From assembly GCF_001427905.1 (NCBI RefSeq), contig NZ_LMEF01000008.1:21999-85998 (forward strand): 64,000 nucleotides of DNA, in the 5' to 3' direction. The position numbers were made by a program, and so were the translations under genes. Below the pieces are notes generated by a model. That model had not been told where the DNA came from. It saw only the letters and a program-made list of their open reading frames with translations, and ran no database searches. Source of the DNA: Flavobacterium sp. Root420. Its GTDB lineage: Bacteria; Bacteroidota; Bacteroidia; Flavobacteriales; Flavobacteriaceae. Of the stretch, positions 15,937 through 25,630 are shown piece after piece. Position 1 is the stretch's first letter. Each line of letters opens with the position of its first letter.

Positions 15937-17286
15937 CTAAAATCCAAGAATCAATTTGGCCACTCCAAAGTAGAGCATAATTCCAAAAACGTCATTGGTT
16001 GTTGTAATAAACGGACCTGTCGCAATTGCGGGATCGATTTTATTTTTATGAAGAAAAAGAGGCACTAAAGTTCCTAAAGTCGCAGCGAATAAAATCACTA
16101 CAATCATCGAAATTGAAATCGCCATTCCCACTAAATATTGTTGGTACATAATCGAATGATATCCTAAAAGAAGTAATGAGATAATACTTCCGGAAATCAT
16201 CGATACAGAAATCTCTTTACTAAAATAACCTCGGCTGAATTCTTTTAAAGTTCCGTTTGCCAAACCTTGTACCACAATCGCAGAAGCCTGAACCCCAATA
16301 TTTCCGGCTGTAGCCGAAAGCAATGGAACAAAAATAATTAAAGTGGAATATTTTTGAAATGTTGCTTCGTTTCCTTTCAATACAAAAGAAGCCACAATTT
16401 CGATTACCATACCAATTAACAACCATGGTAAACGCGCTTTGGTTAACTCCAAAACACTATCGTTTGATTCAACGTCTTGTGTAATACCCGCTGCCAACTG
16501 GTAATCTTTGTCGGCTTCGTCCTTGATTACGTCTACGATATCATCAATTGTAATTCTTCCGACCAAACGACCGAGTTCATCCACAACAGGAATAGCCTCC
16601 AAATCGTATTTTTGCATGATACGTGCTACCTCAACATCTTCAGTATCAACATTTACAAAATTTAATTTTCTGATATAGATGTCACCAATTTGTGTTTTAG
16701 TCGAAGTCGTCAACAAATCTTTTAATGATAATCTCCCTTTTAAGCGGTTTTCATCATCGACCACATAAATCGAATGTACTCTGGAAACATTTTCTGCCTG
16801 AATACGCATTTCTTTTACGCAAGTCAGTACATTCCAATTTTCATTGACTTTTACCAACTCTTTTCCCATCAAACCACCTGCAGAATTTTCGTCGTAACGC
16901 AACAAATCGACAATGTCTTTTGCGTGTTCGACGTCAAGCATTTCCGAAATTACTTCGGCTTTGATTTCTTGTGAAAGTTCACCGATAATATCGGCCGCAT
17001 CATTGGTTTCAAGCTCATCAAGCTCTTCAGCAATTTCTTTAGGCGAAAGTCGGCTTAAGATGTTTTCACGCAAATCATCTTCTAACTCAAGAAGAATTTC
17101 TGCTGTTTTATCACTATCTAAAACCCTGAAAATATAAGTTGCTTCGTCGAAATCCAGCTCGTCCAGGATTTCGGCAATATCGGCGTGGTGCAAATCGTTT
17201 AATAAAACTTCAAGTTCTTTGTCGTTTTTATTAACAATATGCTCTTCTAATTGGTGGATTAATTCTTTGCTAACTTTGAACTCCAT
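15937..17286 (-). CDS. mgtE: Magnesium transporter MgtE
   Basis: MgtE is a magnesium-gated channel in the inner membrane. The N-terminal helical domain has repeated acidic helices ([20 protein letters not shown]). Two CBS domains follow (about residues 130-255, with [15 protein letters not shown] and [20 protein letters not shown]), then five membrane helices with [16 protein letters not shown] and DPAIATGPF. The length of 449 is typical. Its first 17 bases overlap the end of rsmA, so both are probably on one transcript with rsmA first. Confidence 0.96.
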   Translation of the reverse strand: MEFKVSKELIHQLEEHIVNKNDKELEVLLNDLHHADIAEILDELDFDEATYIFRVLDSDKTAEILLELEDDLRENILSRLSPKEIAEELDELETNDAADIIGELSQEIKAEVISEMLDVEHAKDIVDLLRYDENSAGGLMGKELVKVNENWNVLTCVKEMRIQAENVSRVHSIYVVDDENRLKGRLSLKDLLTTSTKTQIGDIYIRKLNFVNVDTEDVEVARIMQKYDLEAIPVVDELGRLVGRITIDDIVDVIKDEADKDYQLAAGITQDVESNDSVLELTKARLPWLLIGMVIEIVASFVLKGNEATFQKYSTLIIFVPLLSATAGNIGVQASAIVVQGLANGTLKEFSRGYFSKEISVSMISGSIISLLLLGYHSIMYQQYLVGMAISISMIVVILFAATLGTLVPLFLHKNKIDPAIATGPFITTTNDVFGIMLYFGVAKLILGF

Positions 17287-18055
17287 CGGCTTCTATTTTT
17301 TGAGTCAGTTCAATAAATTCTTCTACACTAAGTTGCTCGGGACGTTTATCAAAGATAGTGTCTAATCGCAAATCATCAGTTAAATTTAATGTTTTCAAAC
17401 TGTTACGTAATGTTTTTCGTCTTTGCTGAAAAGCAGTTTTCACTACCGTAAAGAACAACTTTTCACCACATGGAAGACTATAATCTTCCTTTCGGGTCAT
17501 TTTCATCACACCCGACTTCACCTTGGGCGGAGGAATAAAAACATTTTCGTCAACAGTAAACAAATACTCAGTAACATAGAAAGCCTGGGCTAAAACAGAT
17601 AAGATTCCGTAAGCCTTCGAGCCTTTTTTCTCGCAGATTCGCTCCGCAACTTCTTTTTGAAACATTCCCGAAAACTCTGGAATCTGATCTCTAAACTCTA
17701 ATGTTCTAAAAACAATCTGAGTCGAGATATTATAAGGAAAGTTGCCAATTATAGCGAATTGTTTGTCTTTGTAAACTTCATTGATATTGTATTTCAGAAA
17801 ATCCTGAGAGATAATCTGATCTTTTAATTTCGGATAATTTTCACCCAAATACGTCACAGATTCGGTATCGATCTCAATCACGTGCGTATTAATTGGTTTG
17901 TCAAGCAAATACTTAGTCAACACACCCATTCCTGGTCCTATTTCCAGAACCTCATCGTATCCTTTTAAGCTCAAGGTATCAGCAATTGCTTTTGCAATAC
18001 TTTCATCTTTTAAGAAGTGTTGTCCTAAATGTTTTTTGGCCTTTACTTTTTCCAT
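17270..18055 (-). CDS. rsmA: 16S rRNA dimethyladenosine transferase RsmA/KsgA
   Basis: RsmA dimethylates two adjacent adenines near the 3' end of 16S rRNA during ribosome assembly. The opening [20 protein letters not shown], the SAM motif [16 protein letters not shown] and the catalytic NFPYNIST are all present, as is the C-terminal helical part ([12 protein letters not shown]). In catalytic motif IV Phe replaces the common Leu (NFPY for NLPY), a substitution seen elsewhere in the phylum. The last 17 bases overlap the mgtE start. Confidence 0.96.
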   Translation of the reverse strand: MEKVKAKKHLGQHFLKDESIAKAIADTLSLKGYDEVLEIGPGMGVLTKYLLDKPINTHVIEIDTESVTYLGENYPKLKDQIISQDFLKYNINEVYKDKQFAIIGNFPYNISTQIVFRTLEFRDQIPEFSGMFQKEVAERICEKKGSKAYGILSVLAQAFYVTEYLFTVDENVFIPPPKVKSGVMKMTRKEDYSLPCGEKLFFTVVKTAFQQRRKTLRNSLKTLNLTDDLRLDTIFDKRPEQLSVEEFIELTQKIEADGVQS

Positions 18056-18168
18056 TATATATTTTATTTACCGCGAAGGCACTATGGTTCTTTTGCCACT
18101 AAGTCGCTAAGACACCAAGTTTATTTTTTATTTCTTATTTTGCCACGAAGGCTCGAAGACGCAAAGTT

Positions 18169-18363
18169 TTATTTTTTATCGTTACGATCAATTACAATCT
18201 GAAAATTATCTTTGTTTTTATCTACCTTATTTTTCACAGGAAATTTACTTATTCTCTCACTTAAACGCAGAAAACTATAAATTCTTTCTACCTTCGACAA
18301 CTTCAAAAATTCCTCTTGCTGCTGTCTATTGCTCTCTTCTTTTGTTTGAAATCGAATTTCCAT
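18169..18363 (-). CDS. Small basic protein of unknown function
   Basis: A 64-residue charged protein, MEIRFQTKEESNRQQQEEFL at the start and rich in Lys, Glu and Gln, with a middle helix VERIYSFLRLSERISKF. The ATG at 18363 is preferred over an in-frame start at 18393, which would add non-conserved residues. No signal peptide or membrane segment is seen, so it should be cytoplasmic. I cannot assign a family. Codon use looks like the neighbouring genes. Confidence 0.6.
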   Translation of the reverse strand: MEIRFQTKEESNRQQQEEFLKLSKVERIYSFLRLSERISKFPVKNKVDKNKDNFQIVIDRNDKK

Positions 18364-18422
18364 ACTAATTTTATTAATGAAATCTGATCCCAATAGCTAT
18401 TGGGAGAGACTGAAAACTCAAA

Positions 18423-18734
18423 TTAATGTTCTGAAATAACTTCCAGTTCCGTTCTGAAAGAAAGCATTTTGTCTGCGAACAATTCTAAAGCTTCTTTGTG
18501 AAATGCCGGTTCGTCTTCAATATAATATTGATCCAGTGTTTCTTTACTATCAGTAACATATTGAACTGAATAGGTAATGCCGCCCATCTCTTCTTCAATT
18601 AAAACCCTGACAATTCTTGCAGACGAAAACTTTTCTGTTGCCAGAATTTCAGGTATGTGTTTTTCCTGCATCCACTTTAACCATTGGTCATGAACGCTTT
18701 CGTGTATATTGGTGGTAACGTTGTAAATTATCAT
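18423..18734 (-). CDS. DUF4286 family protein
   Basis: A 103-residue protein with the DUF4286 pattern: MIIYNVTTNIHESVHDQWL, WMQEKHIPEILAT, YSVQYVTDSKETLDQYY and a final ELFADKMLSFRTELEVI. It is probably a ferredoxin-like alpha/beta fold. No catalytic residues are apparent and no function is known for the family. It lies between the TPR gene and the small protein at 18169-18363, on the same strand. Confidence 0.85.
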   Translation of the reverse strand: MIIYNVTTNIHESVHDQWLKWMQEKHIPEILATEKFSSARIVRVLIEEEMGGITYSVQYVTDSKETLDQYYIEDEPAFHKEALELFADKMLSFRTELEVISEH

Positions 18735-18859
18735 TTTTTAAAGGTTCTGAGATTCTAAGGTTCTAAGGTTCTGAGCTTTTTTCTTCTTAAAATCTTAAAA
18801 CAAATCGTCATATTATTAATTCTATTCTTTTTGGAATTTGGAATTTGCTTTTTGGAATT

Positions 18860-20641
18860 TTACAAATTCTTATCTCCTCTTAACTCACGGTATTTTTTTC
18901 TGGCATCAACAAAGTAAATACTGTCCTGATGGTTAAAAATTACCTTTTCATACAAAGCTTTTGCTTTTTCAATATCTTTTAATTCGCCGTTGTAAATTTC
19001 TGCCGAAAAAAACAATGCTTCATCAACATAAATTCCGTCGCTATGATGGTCAATGATCTGCTGGTATTGGCTTAAAGCCGAATTATAATCCTTCAGACTT
19101 TCGTAAATTTTACCTAAACGCAACATTGTTACAGCTTCTATTTCCTGTCCTTTATAAGTTTTCAGAATGTTCTGAAACTGTGTAATCGCTTCTTGTTTTT
19201 TATTCTGATAAATTAAAAAATCACCTTTTGCAAACTGCTTCAATGCTGTTTGTGTCGAATCGGCAACGGTGTTGTCATTTATCAATAAAAAATATTCCAG
19301 AGCATCGTTGGCAATCAGCTGCGTGTTAGCCGACTTTAATTCTTTGAACTGTTTTAAAGCCCATTCAAAATCAGTTTTATAATAACTTGTTTTTGCTGCT
19401 TTCAAACTCGCTTCGTGCGACATCACATCATTCTTTAAATCCAATTGAATCTGCGAATAATAAATTAACGCCTGATTGAACTTTTCCTGCAAAAGCAAAA
19501 TATCTCCCAACTCCATTTTAGCATCTGCTTCCTGGTAATCATTCAAATTAAGCTCTAAGGCCTTTTTTACAATTGCGATACCCTCTTCTGGCTTTTTTAA
19601 ATTAAATGCCTTAAAATGCGCCTGAATTAATTGCAAAGATAAGGTAAAAGGAGTTATTTCATAGGTTGTAAGCAATTGTTGTAATTCAGCATCGATTATT
19701 GGATACTCTTTTTCCTGTGCTTTATCAATTTTAATTTCCATTAAATAGTAATTGGTCTGCACCAATAAATCTAAATCTTTGGTATTAAGAAGAATAAAGT
19801 TCAGAATTTCAGCCGCCGTCTCTGTGTCATCTTCGTTTAGTGCAAACTGACTTAGATTGACAATGCTTGAAAGCGACTCAGGTTCGCGCTTGTAAATCGC
19901 TTTTTCCTGAATAAAAGCTTTGCCAAATTCCTTCTGTTGTACATAAAACCAGCTTAAATAGTGATTCCAAAATACATCCTGATCTTTTTGCGTTTTTAGA
20001 ATTAATGCTTTTCGCATTGCATCTTTAAAAGCCGTATTGTCGGTTTCGCCGTTCATAAAACGCGATAATTGTGTCTGAATCAAATTGGCATTTTGCGGAT
20101 TCTGATAAGATTCCGTAAGTAAAAGATCAATCATTTGATCGGTCTTTCCTAACTGGCCATATAACATTCCGATTTGGAAATTGAAATTGTAATTGGGCTG
20201 GACCTGCATTGCCGTTTGATAGGCTTTTAACGCATATTCCAGCAATACTTTTTTCTCGAAAGAATTCCCGATTCCGTAAACATCGTTCGCATTTGTTTTG
20301 ATTTTTTCGATAGCCTGATCGTAGTAATTTTTGGCTTTTGAATCGTTTTTCTGAAGCTGGAAATTATACCCTAATTCCACTAAAAAAACACCTTGTTTGT
20401 ATCTGTTATAACGATCCTGAATCATTTTTTCAGCCAAAGCAAATTGCTGCAGTTGCTGATAACAATCAACCGTTCTTAAAAAATATTGGGTATTTGATGG
20501 TGCGCTGTTTAAAAGCTCTTCGTAACTGATCTTCGCTTTTTCAAAATCACCTTTATCATAGTAATATTGAGCCAGTTGCTCATTTTGAGAGAATACAAAA
20601 CCGGACCACAACAAAACGATATAAATAAGGATGTTTTTCAT
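18860..20641 (-). CDS. Exported TPR-repeat protein
   Basis: A signal peptide (MKNILIYIVLLWSGFVFSQ) is followed by about 570 residues of tetratricopeptide repeats, for example AQYYYDKGDFEKAKISYEEL and LGKIYESLKDYNSALSQYQQ. Such solenoids bind partner proteins in the periplasm. The last repeats resemble YbgF/CpoB and gliding-associated TPR proteins, but this alone does not assign a function. It precedes the DUF4286 gene on the same strand with 126 bases between, which contain no stable hairpin that I could see. Confidence 0.85.
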   Translation of the reverse strand: MKNILIYIVLLWSGFVFSQNEQLAQYYYDKGDFEKAKISYEELLNSAPSNTQYFLRTVDCYQQLQQFALAEKMIQDRYNRYKQGVFLVELGYNFQLQKNDSKAKNYYDQAIEKIKTNANDVYGIGNSFEKKVLLEYALKAYQTAMQVQPNYNFNFQIGMLYGQLGKTDQMIDLLLTESYQNPQNANLIQTQLSRFMNGETDNTAFKDAMRKALILKTQKDQDVFWNHYLSWFYVQQKEFGKAFIQEKAIYKREPESLSSIVNLSQFALNEDDTETAAEILNFILLNTKDLDLLVQTNYYLMEIKIDKAQEKEYPIIDAELQQLLTTYEITPFTLSLQLIQAHFKAFNLKKPEEGIAIVKKALELNLNDYQEADAKMELGDILLLQEKFNQALIYYSQIQLDLKNDVMSHEASLKAAKTSYYKTDFEWALKQFKELKSANTQLIANDALEYFLLINDNTVADSTQTALKQFAKGDFLIYQNKKQEAITQFQNILKTYKGQEIEAVTMLRLGKIYESLKDYNSALSQYQQIIDHHSDGIYVDEALFFSAEIYNGELKDIEKAKALYEKVIFNHQDSIYFVDARKKYRELRGDKNL

Positions 20642-20712
20642 ATTTCAGTTTTTTAGTCAGTCTCAGTTTTTGCACGCAATCTACTGTAAACTGTGACTGC
20701 GACTGTAAACTA

Positions 20713-21534
20713 CTATTTAATTTCAACCTTTGATTTCCAAACAATCAAAGTTAAGCCAATTAATATAAAAGGGATACTTAAAATTTGTCCCATATTGATC
20801 AGCATATTATTCTCAAAACTTTCTTGATTTTCCTTAAAAAATTCGATTAAAAACCGGGCTAAAAACAACAGTGCCAGAAAAGTCCCAAATAGTAAACCGC
20901 TTGCTTGTTTTGTTCTTTCTGATTTATACATCCAAAATAAAATTCCAAAAATCAATAAATACGAAAATGCCTCATACAATTGCGTTGGATACCTCGGAAT
21001 TAAATCATCTCGTTGAAAAACAACTCCCCAATTTCCATTTGTAGGTTTTCCGTAGATTTCAGAATTCATAAAATTACCCAGCCTGATAAAAGCCGCTGTA
21101 ACCGGAACTCCAATTGCCATTCTGTCCAACAGCCATAAAAAATTCACTTTATACTTTTTGCAATATAAAATTATAGCAATTAAAACCCCGATTGTACCCC
21201 CATGACTCGCTAATCCCTGAAAACCAACAAACTTATAAACGCCGCCTATTTTCTGAATAGGCAAAAGAATTTCGATTGGATGTTTCAAAAAATATTCAGG
21301 TTCATAAAAAATACAATGTCCTAATCGGGCTCCTAAAATTGTACCTACAATTACATAAACCAACAGACTATCCAGATTATTTAAGGGCAACTTCTCTTTT
21401 TTATAAATATTTCTGACAATATAATACCCAAGTAAAAGTCCGGAAGCAAAAAGAGCACCATAATATTTCAAAGGAAAACTATCTGTAATCATAACAATAA
21501 CAGGATCTACATTCCAATTTAATACTGCGCTCAT
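20713..21534 (-). CDS. lgt: Prolipoprotein diacylglyceryl transferase
   Basis: Lgt attaches diacylglycerol to the lipobox Cys of prelipoproteins at the inner membrane, a step needed by the several lipoproteins in this window. Seven hydrophobic helices are visible. The diagnostic stretches are LASHGGTIGVLIAI and the signature FIRLGNFMNSEIYGKPT, with the conserved Arg and Glu. The length of 273 is normal. It follows serS on the same strand after about 80 bases that contain an imperfect palindrome. Confidence 0.96.
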   Translation of the reverse strand: MSAVLNWNVDPVIVMITDSFPLKYYGALFASGLLLGYYIVRNIYKKEKLPLNNLDSLLVYVIVGTILGARLGHCIFYEPEYFLKHPIEILLPIQKIGGVYKFVGFQGLASHGGTIGVLIAIILYCKKYKVNFLWLLDRMAIGVPVTAAFIRLGNFMNSEIYGKPTNGNWGVVFQRDDLIPRYPTQLYEAFSYLLIFGILFWMYKSERTKQASGLLFGTFLALLFLARFLIEFFKENQESFENNMLINMGQILSIPFILIGLTLIVWKSKVEIK

Positions 21535-21562
21535 ATCTGGTTCTTTTTAAAGTATCCCGTTT

Positions 21563-21601
21563 CAGTCTCAGTTTTCAGAGTGTGACTGAATACTGAGACT
21601 G
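21563..21601. repeat. CAGTCTCAGT inverted repeat
   Basis: CAGTCTCAGT at 21563-21572 and ACTGAGACTG at 21592-21601 are perfect complements around a 19-base loop between serS and lgt. The same word family (TCAGTCTCAG, GTGACTG, ACTGTAAACT) appears at 20645-20710 after the lgt stop. Confidence 0.6.
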
Positions 21602-21614
21602 TACTGTAAACTAG

Positions 21615-22886
21615 TTAATCTATAATATCAAATCCGCAGTAAGGGCGTAAAACTTCTGGGATTACGATTCCTTCCGGCGTTTGGTAATTTTCTAAAATTC
21701 CGGCCAAAACTCTTGGCAAAGCCAATGAACTTCCGTTAAGTGTATGCGCCAATTGGTTTTTTCCGTCTTTGTCTTTAAAACGTAATTTCAAACGATTGGC
21801 CTGGAAAGTCTCAAAATTAGAAACTGAACTAATTTCTAACCAACGATCCTGCGCTGTAGAAAACACTTCAAAATCATATGTCAAAGCCGATGTGAATCCC
21901 ATATCGCCACCGCATAGACGTAAAACACGGTATGGTAATTTCAATTCCTTCAAAATATCTTTTACGTGCTCCACCATTCCATCAAGTGCCTGATAAGAAT
22001 TATCCGGATGTTCGATACGTACGATTTCTACTTTATCAAATTGATGCAAACGGTTTAATCCGCGTACGTGTGCTCCATAAGAACCTGCCTCACGACGGAA
22101 ACATGGTGTATAAGCCGTATGTAAAACGGGTAATTCGCTTTCGTTTAAAATAACATCACGAAATAAATTCGTAACCGGAACCTCAGCCGTTGGAATCAAA
22201 TATAAATCATCAATGGTTGAATGGTACATTTGACCTTCTTTGTCTGGCAATTGTCCTGTTCCGTAACCTGAAGCCTCGTTTACCAAATGCGGTACCTGAA
22301 CTTCATTGTATCCTGCAGCTGTATTTTTATCTAAGAAATAGTTAATTAAGGCACGCTGCAAACGAGCACCTTTTCCTTTGTACACCGGAAAACCTGCGCC
22401 TGTAATTTTTACACCCAATTCAAAATCGATAATATCGTATTTCTTTACCAATTCCCAGTGAGGTTGTGCATTTTCATGCAAAACCGGAATATCACCTTCC
22501 TGAAAAACATTCAAATTATCATCCGGAGTTTTTCCTTCAGGAACAATATCAGCCGGAAGGTTTGGCAATGTGTATAATTTATTCGTCAATTCGGTTGCCA
22601 AAGCTTCTGCTTTTTCACCTAATTCTTTACTTTTTTCTTTTAATGAAACGGTTTTTTCTTTTAAGATTGCGGCTTTAGACTTCTCCCCCGCTTTCATTAA
22701 TTCGCCTATATCTTTGGATAATTTATTAGATTCAGCTAAAGTATTGTCTAATTCTACCTGTGTAGCACGACGGTTTTCGTCTAATTGCACGACCTCTTCA
22801 ACAACGCTTTTAGCATCGATATTTCGTTTTGCTAAAGCCTTGATTACTTTCTCCTGATTCTCTCTAATAAATGCGATTTGTAACAT
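21615..22886 (-). CDS. serS: Seryl-tRNA synthetase
   Basis: This class II aminoacyl-tRNA synthetase charges tRNA-Ser. The N-terminal tRNA-binding coiled coil spans about residues 25-105. Class II motifs include YTPCFRREAGSYG (motif 2) and NGSSLALPRVLAGILENYQ (motif 3). The ATG at 22886 (MLQIAFIRENQEKV) matches the family N-terminus, and a -7 box at 22926-22933 lies inside the longer alternative frame. Length 423 is normal. Confidence 0.97.
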   Translation of the reverse strand: MLQIAFIRENQEKVIKALAKRNIDAKSVVEEVVQLDENRRATQVELDNTLAESNKLSKDIGELMKAGEKSKAAILKEKTVSLKEKSKELGEKAEALATELTNKLYTLPNLPADIVPEGKTPDDNLNVFQEGDIPVLHENAQPHWELVKKYDIIDFELGVKITGAGFPVYKGKGARLQRALINYFLDKNTAAGYNEVQVPHLVNEASGYGTGQLPDKEGQMYHSTIDDLYLIPTAEVPVTNLFRDVILNESELPVLHTAYTPCFRREAGSYGAHVRGLNRLHQFDKVEIVRIEHPDNSYQALDGMVEHVKDILKELKLPYRVLRLCGGDMGFTSALTYDFEVFSTAQDRWLEISSVSNFETFQANRLKLRFKDKDGKNQLAHTLNGSSLALPRVLAGILENYQTPEGIVIPEVLRPYCGFDIID

Positions 22887-22925
22887 AGCTTTGTGTTTAT
22901 AACTAGTATTTTTATATAAAGGAAG

Positions 22926-22933
22926 CAAATTTA
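22926..22933 (-). promoter_or_regulatory. Putative -7 box for serS
   Basis: TAAATTTG on the minus strand fits TAnnTTTG, 40 bases before the serS ATG. A TTG at 22958-22960 lies 24 bases further up, slightly beyond the usual spacing. Confidence 0.4.
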
Positions 22934-22977
22934 AGGAAATGTTTGCTAAGAATACGACAAAGTTTAAAAGGAAAAAG

Positions 22978-23079
22978 TTATTTCACAGAGATTCAAGAAG
23001 GTTTCACCGAGATATACAAAGTATTTTTTAAAATCTTTGCGAATCTCTATGTAATTCTTTGTGTATCTCTGTGAAATAA
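22978..23079. repeat. CACAGAGA-word inverted repeat
   Basis: Outer arms TTATTTCACAGAGA at 22978-22991 and 23066-23079 are perfect complements. The interior holds further degenerate complementary words (ATATACAAAG against CTTTGTGTAT). It lies between the serS start and the next gene's terminator. Confidence 0.65.
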
Positions 23080-23089
23080 AAAGCAAAAA

Positions 23090-23121
23090 AAACGGAAACA
23101 GCCCTTAAGCCGTTTCCGTTT
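23090..23121 (-). terminator. Terminator after the lipocalin-like gene
   Basis: AAACGGAAACAGC (23090-23102) pairs with GCCGTTTCCGTTT (23109-23121) with one mismatch. A T-run follows on the minus strand. It lies 42 bases beyond the stop at 23164. Confidence 0.85.
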
Positions 23122-23163
23122 AGCTTCGTCTCAATTGAGATTCAGCAAATAAGATAGCATGAA

Positions 23164-23577
23164 TTATCTTGTATAAACCGTGATAACACCAGCTGCATCT
23201 TTCACTTTTAATTCGTTAAGCGTAAGATTCAGGATATCCTGAGTTTTAGTTACACCATTTATAACGGTAGTTAGATTATTGTGTGATCTCGAATAAATCC
23301 CTGACTGAACTGTTAATGTACAAGCAGTTGTACTATAATCTCCAACGTTTGCTGTATTATCTAATTTTAGTTCTAAATAATCTTTGTTACATCCACTTTG
23401 ATTTTCTGGTGCATCAGTCAATGTTTCTGTTCCGCTTATAACAGTTCCCGTTTTGCTAAGATCCCATTTTCCTGTTAGCGGAACTAGTGTTTCCCCTTCA
23501 TTATCATCATTGCTGCAAGATGTTGTAAATAAGCCAATGCTTAGTATTAAGGCGAGTAATAATCTTTTCGTTTTCAT
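23164..23577 (-). CDS. Surface-type lipoprotein, lipocalin-like
   Basis: A lipoprotein signal ends in FTTSC. The residues after the Cys (SNDDNEGE) are acidic, like the Bacteroidota lipoprotein export signal that sends lipoproteins to the cell surface. The 115-residue mature part (LTGKWDLSKTG, DYLELKLDNTANVGDYS, LNLTLNELKVKD) is beta-rich and fits the small lipocalin-like domains common in this phylum. Two Cys (NQSGCNKD and TACTLT) may form a disulphide. The ligand is unknown. Confidence 0.8.
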   Translation of the reverse strand: MKTKRLLLALILSIGLFTTSCSNDDNEGETLVPLTGKWDLSKTGTVISGTETLTDAPENQSGCNKDYLELKLDNTANVGDYSTTACTLTVQSGIYSRSHNNLTTVINGVTKTQDILNLTLNELKVKDAAGVITVYTR

Positions 23578-23762
23578 GTTTGATTTCTTTAAATATTAAT
23601 AATGCTAAAGTAATTTTAAAGTTTTCACAACGTGTTACATAAATTTTCCGACGTGTTACATAATTTCTAGAAGTCATGGAGCTTTACCACACAGATACAC
23701 AAAGATTTTCCACGGAGTTGCACAGAGTATTAATACTTTGTGAATCTCTGTTAGATTAAAAC

Positions 23763-23866
23763 TATTTCACAGAGATACACAAATAAAAAAACTGAGATAC
23801 ACAAAGAGGTTTTTACATATCCTTTGCGAACCTCTGTGAAAAATCTTTGTGTATCTCTGTGGAATA
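23763..23866. repeat. CACAGAGATACAC-word inverted repeat
   Basis: Arms 23763-23783 and 23846-23866 match at 20 of 21 positions. Further copies of the same word fill 23690-23760 and the loop. The right arm ends three bases from the stop of the patatin gene, so it may form its terminator. Confidence 0.7.
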
Positions 23867-23869
23867 ATC

Positions 23870-25414
23870 CTACTTACGCTCGACTAACAAATCTTTAAGT
23901 TCATTTGTTTTCAAAAAGGTTGCCAGGCGGCCGGCAAGCAATAAGACTTCTCTTTCTTCAGGAGCGATGCGTAGTTTGGTTTGAACATGAGAAGCAAATT
24001 CATATAAGATCAGGATTTCGCTTGCCGTTAATTCGTTGAATTTATCCCGGGTTAAAGTGGCCAAAATTACTTCGCCATCCTTATCTCTTTTAAAACTAAG
24101 CTCTCCAAACTGATCAATTAACTCTTTTTTGAAATTGGCATAAAACCGAAGCCAGGTCGAATAATCGTCGTCTGAACTTTTTAATTCGGTTACCAAGTCT
24201 TCATACTTCTGACCTTTATCCATCTTTAATAAATAATCCCGAAGCGTTGTAAAACCAATTACCTGATAATTCGAAACCGGAATTTTATAACGGTCCATTA
24301 GATTTTCGACATCTCTGTCAAAAGTGATATAACGCGTTTGAACAGTATATAACGATGCCGTTTCGAAAAGCGAAATCAGCTTGATTTTTTCATCGCTTAT
24401 GTAAGGTTCTTTTTTTCCTTGTCCCAAACAATCAATAAAAAGTGCCCTTTTGTTTTTATTATCTACTTTAGAATCATCGCGCAGTAATTCGACTAAAGTT
24501 TTATATCCCATATTATCCGAAGCGCCGCCATCAATAATACATAATATTTTCTGCTGATTTTTAACCCCGAATTTTACTTTTGGCAAAACGCCCGGAAAAG
24601 CGGAACTCGCTGTAATGGCATAAGTAACCGGAAAATTAAAACCATCATTTACCTCATTATGATTTAACGGAATCGAAGCTCTGTTTGGTGCCAAAGACGA
24701 ATTCAAATTCAAACCGCGAATAATGTGCGGCATAAACGGAATGCGTTCTCCGTTGTTATAAGCCGTTCCATTGGCCACCATCATCGGTAAACTGGGTGTG
24801 TTTTTACTTTCCTTCGGAACAAAAAAATCAGACATCAACATTTGAGTTGAAAACTTATTTGGATTGTCAGGATTTGTATTGTCGTATTGCAGAATCTCCG
24901 AATCTAGTCGTTGTGTCATCGAAATTTTATCTCCTTTTTCGTTTCGGCTATTGTTTAGAAGTGACAAAATCGTAGCCGATTTATCTACATAATCTTTGTA
25001 AGCATCAGCTTTGGAGAAATAAAACTCATTAAACGTACAATTGTCGTAATTGAGTTTGTTTTTTAGAATCGTTAAATAATACCCTGCCGAATAACAACCT
25101 CCGGAAACGGTCGAGAAATAATCGATTTCATTTAAAAAGTTGCGTTGCAGATTGTTTTCTTCAATTTCCTCTAACCCCAAAAGAACGCCCATACTAAAAA
25201 ACTGCGCCCTCGAACCACCGCCTGAAATAGCAATTCCTAAAGCAATATTGGGATTTTGAAATTTGGTGTCACGATCCTGGACCGATTTATAATCATTTAA
25301 GGAAACACCTGGAATAGAACTATAATTGATCTCTGAGAAAAGGTTGATTTTATTTTGAGAAAAGCCTATTTCAATGAAAAGAAAAAGCAATAACTGCACG
25401 TATTTATATCTCAT
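23870..25414 (-). CDS. Patatin-like phospholipase, exported
   Basis: A signal peptide (LLLFLFIEIGFSQ) precedes a patatin-like hydrolase domain. The oxyanion motif ISGGGSRAQF lies near residue 65. The nucleophile Ser is probably in STVSGGCYSAG, and the catalytic Asp is in IDGGASDNMG. These are the dyad elements of the family. The C-terminal ~130 residues are helical and not recognised. At 514 residues it is long for the family but lacks the BamA-like barrel of the PlpD type. It could act on phospholipids in the envelope or outside the cell. Confidence 0.88.
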   Translation of the reverse strand: MRYKYVQLLLFLFIEIGFSQNKINLFSEINYSSIPGVSLNDYKSVQDRDTKFQNPNIALGIAISGGGSRAQFFSMGVLLGLEEIEENNLQRNFLNEIDYFSTVSGGCYSAGYYLTILKNKLNYDNCTFNEFYFSKADAYKDYVDKSATILSLLNNSRNEKGDKISMTQRLDSEILQYDNTNPDNPNKFSTQMLMSDFFVPKESKNTPSLPMMVANGTAYNNGERIPFMPHIIRGLNLNSSLAPNRASIPLNHNEVNDGFNFPVTYAITASSAFPGVLPKVKFGVKNQQKILCIIDGGASDNMGYKTLVELLRDDSKVDNKNKRALFIDCLGQGKKEPYISDEKIKLISLFETASLYTVQTRYITFDRDVENLMDRYKIPVSNYQVIGFTTLRDYLLKMDKGQKYEDLVTELKSSDDDYSTWLRFYANFKKELIDQFGELSFKRDKDGEVILATLTRDKFNELTASEILILYEFASHVQTKLRIAPEEREVLLLAGRLATFLKTNELKDLLVERK

Positions 25415-25630
25415 TTTGAATCAATTAAATCAATAATGCGAAGTTAATAAAGTTATTTCACAAAGTTACGTTAAGTTAACACAGCGATTCATTGAGTTTT
25501 TTTGATGTGAATGAATCTACTAAAGACACGATCCCGAAAATTCGGGACGGGGACAAAGTTTTTATTCTCAAAGATTGAATCTGCAAAAAACCTTAGAATC
25601 TTAGCAACTTAGAACCTTAAAATCTTGAAG

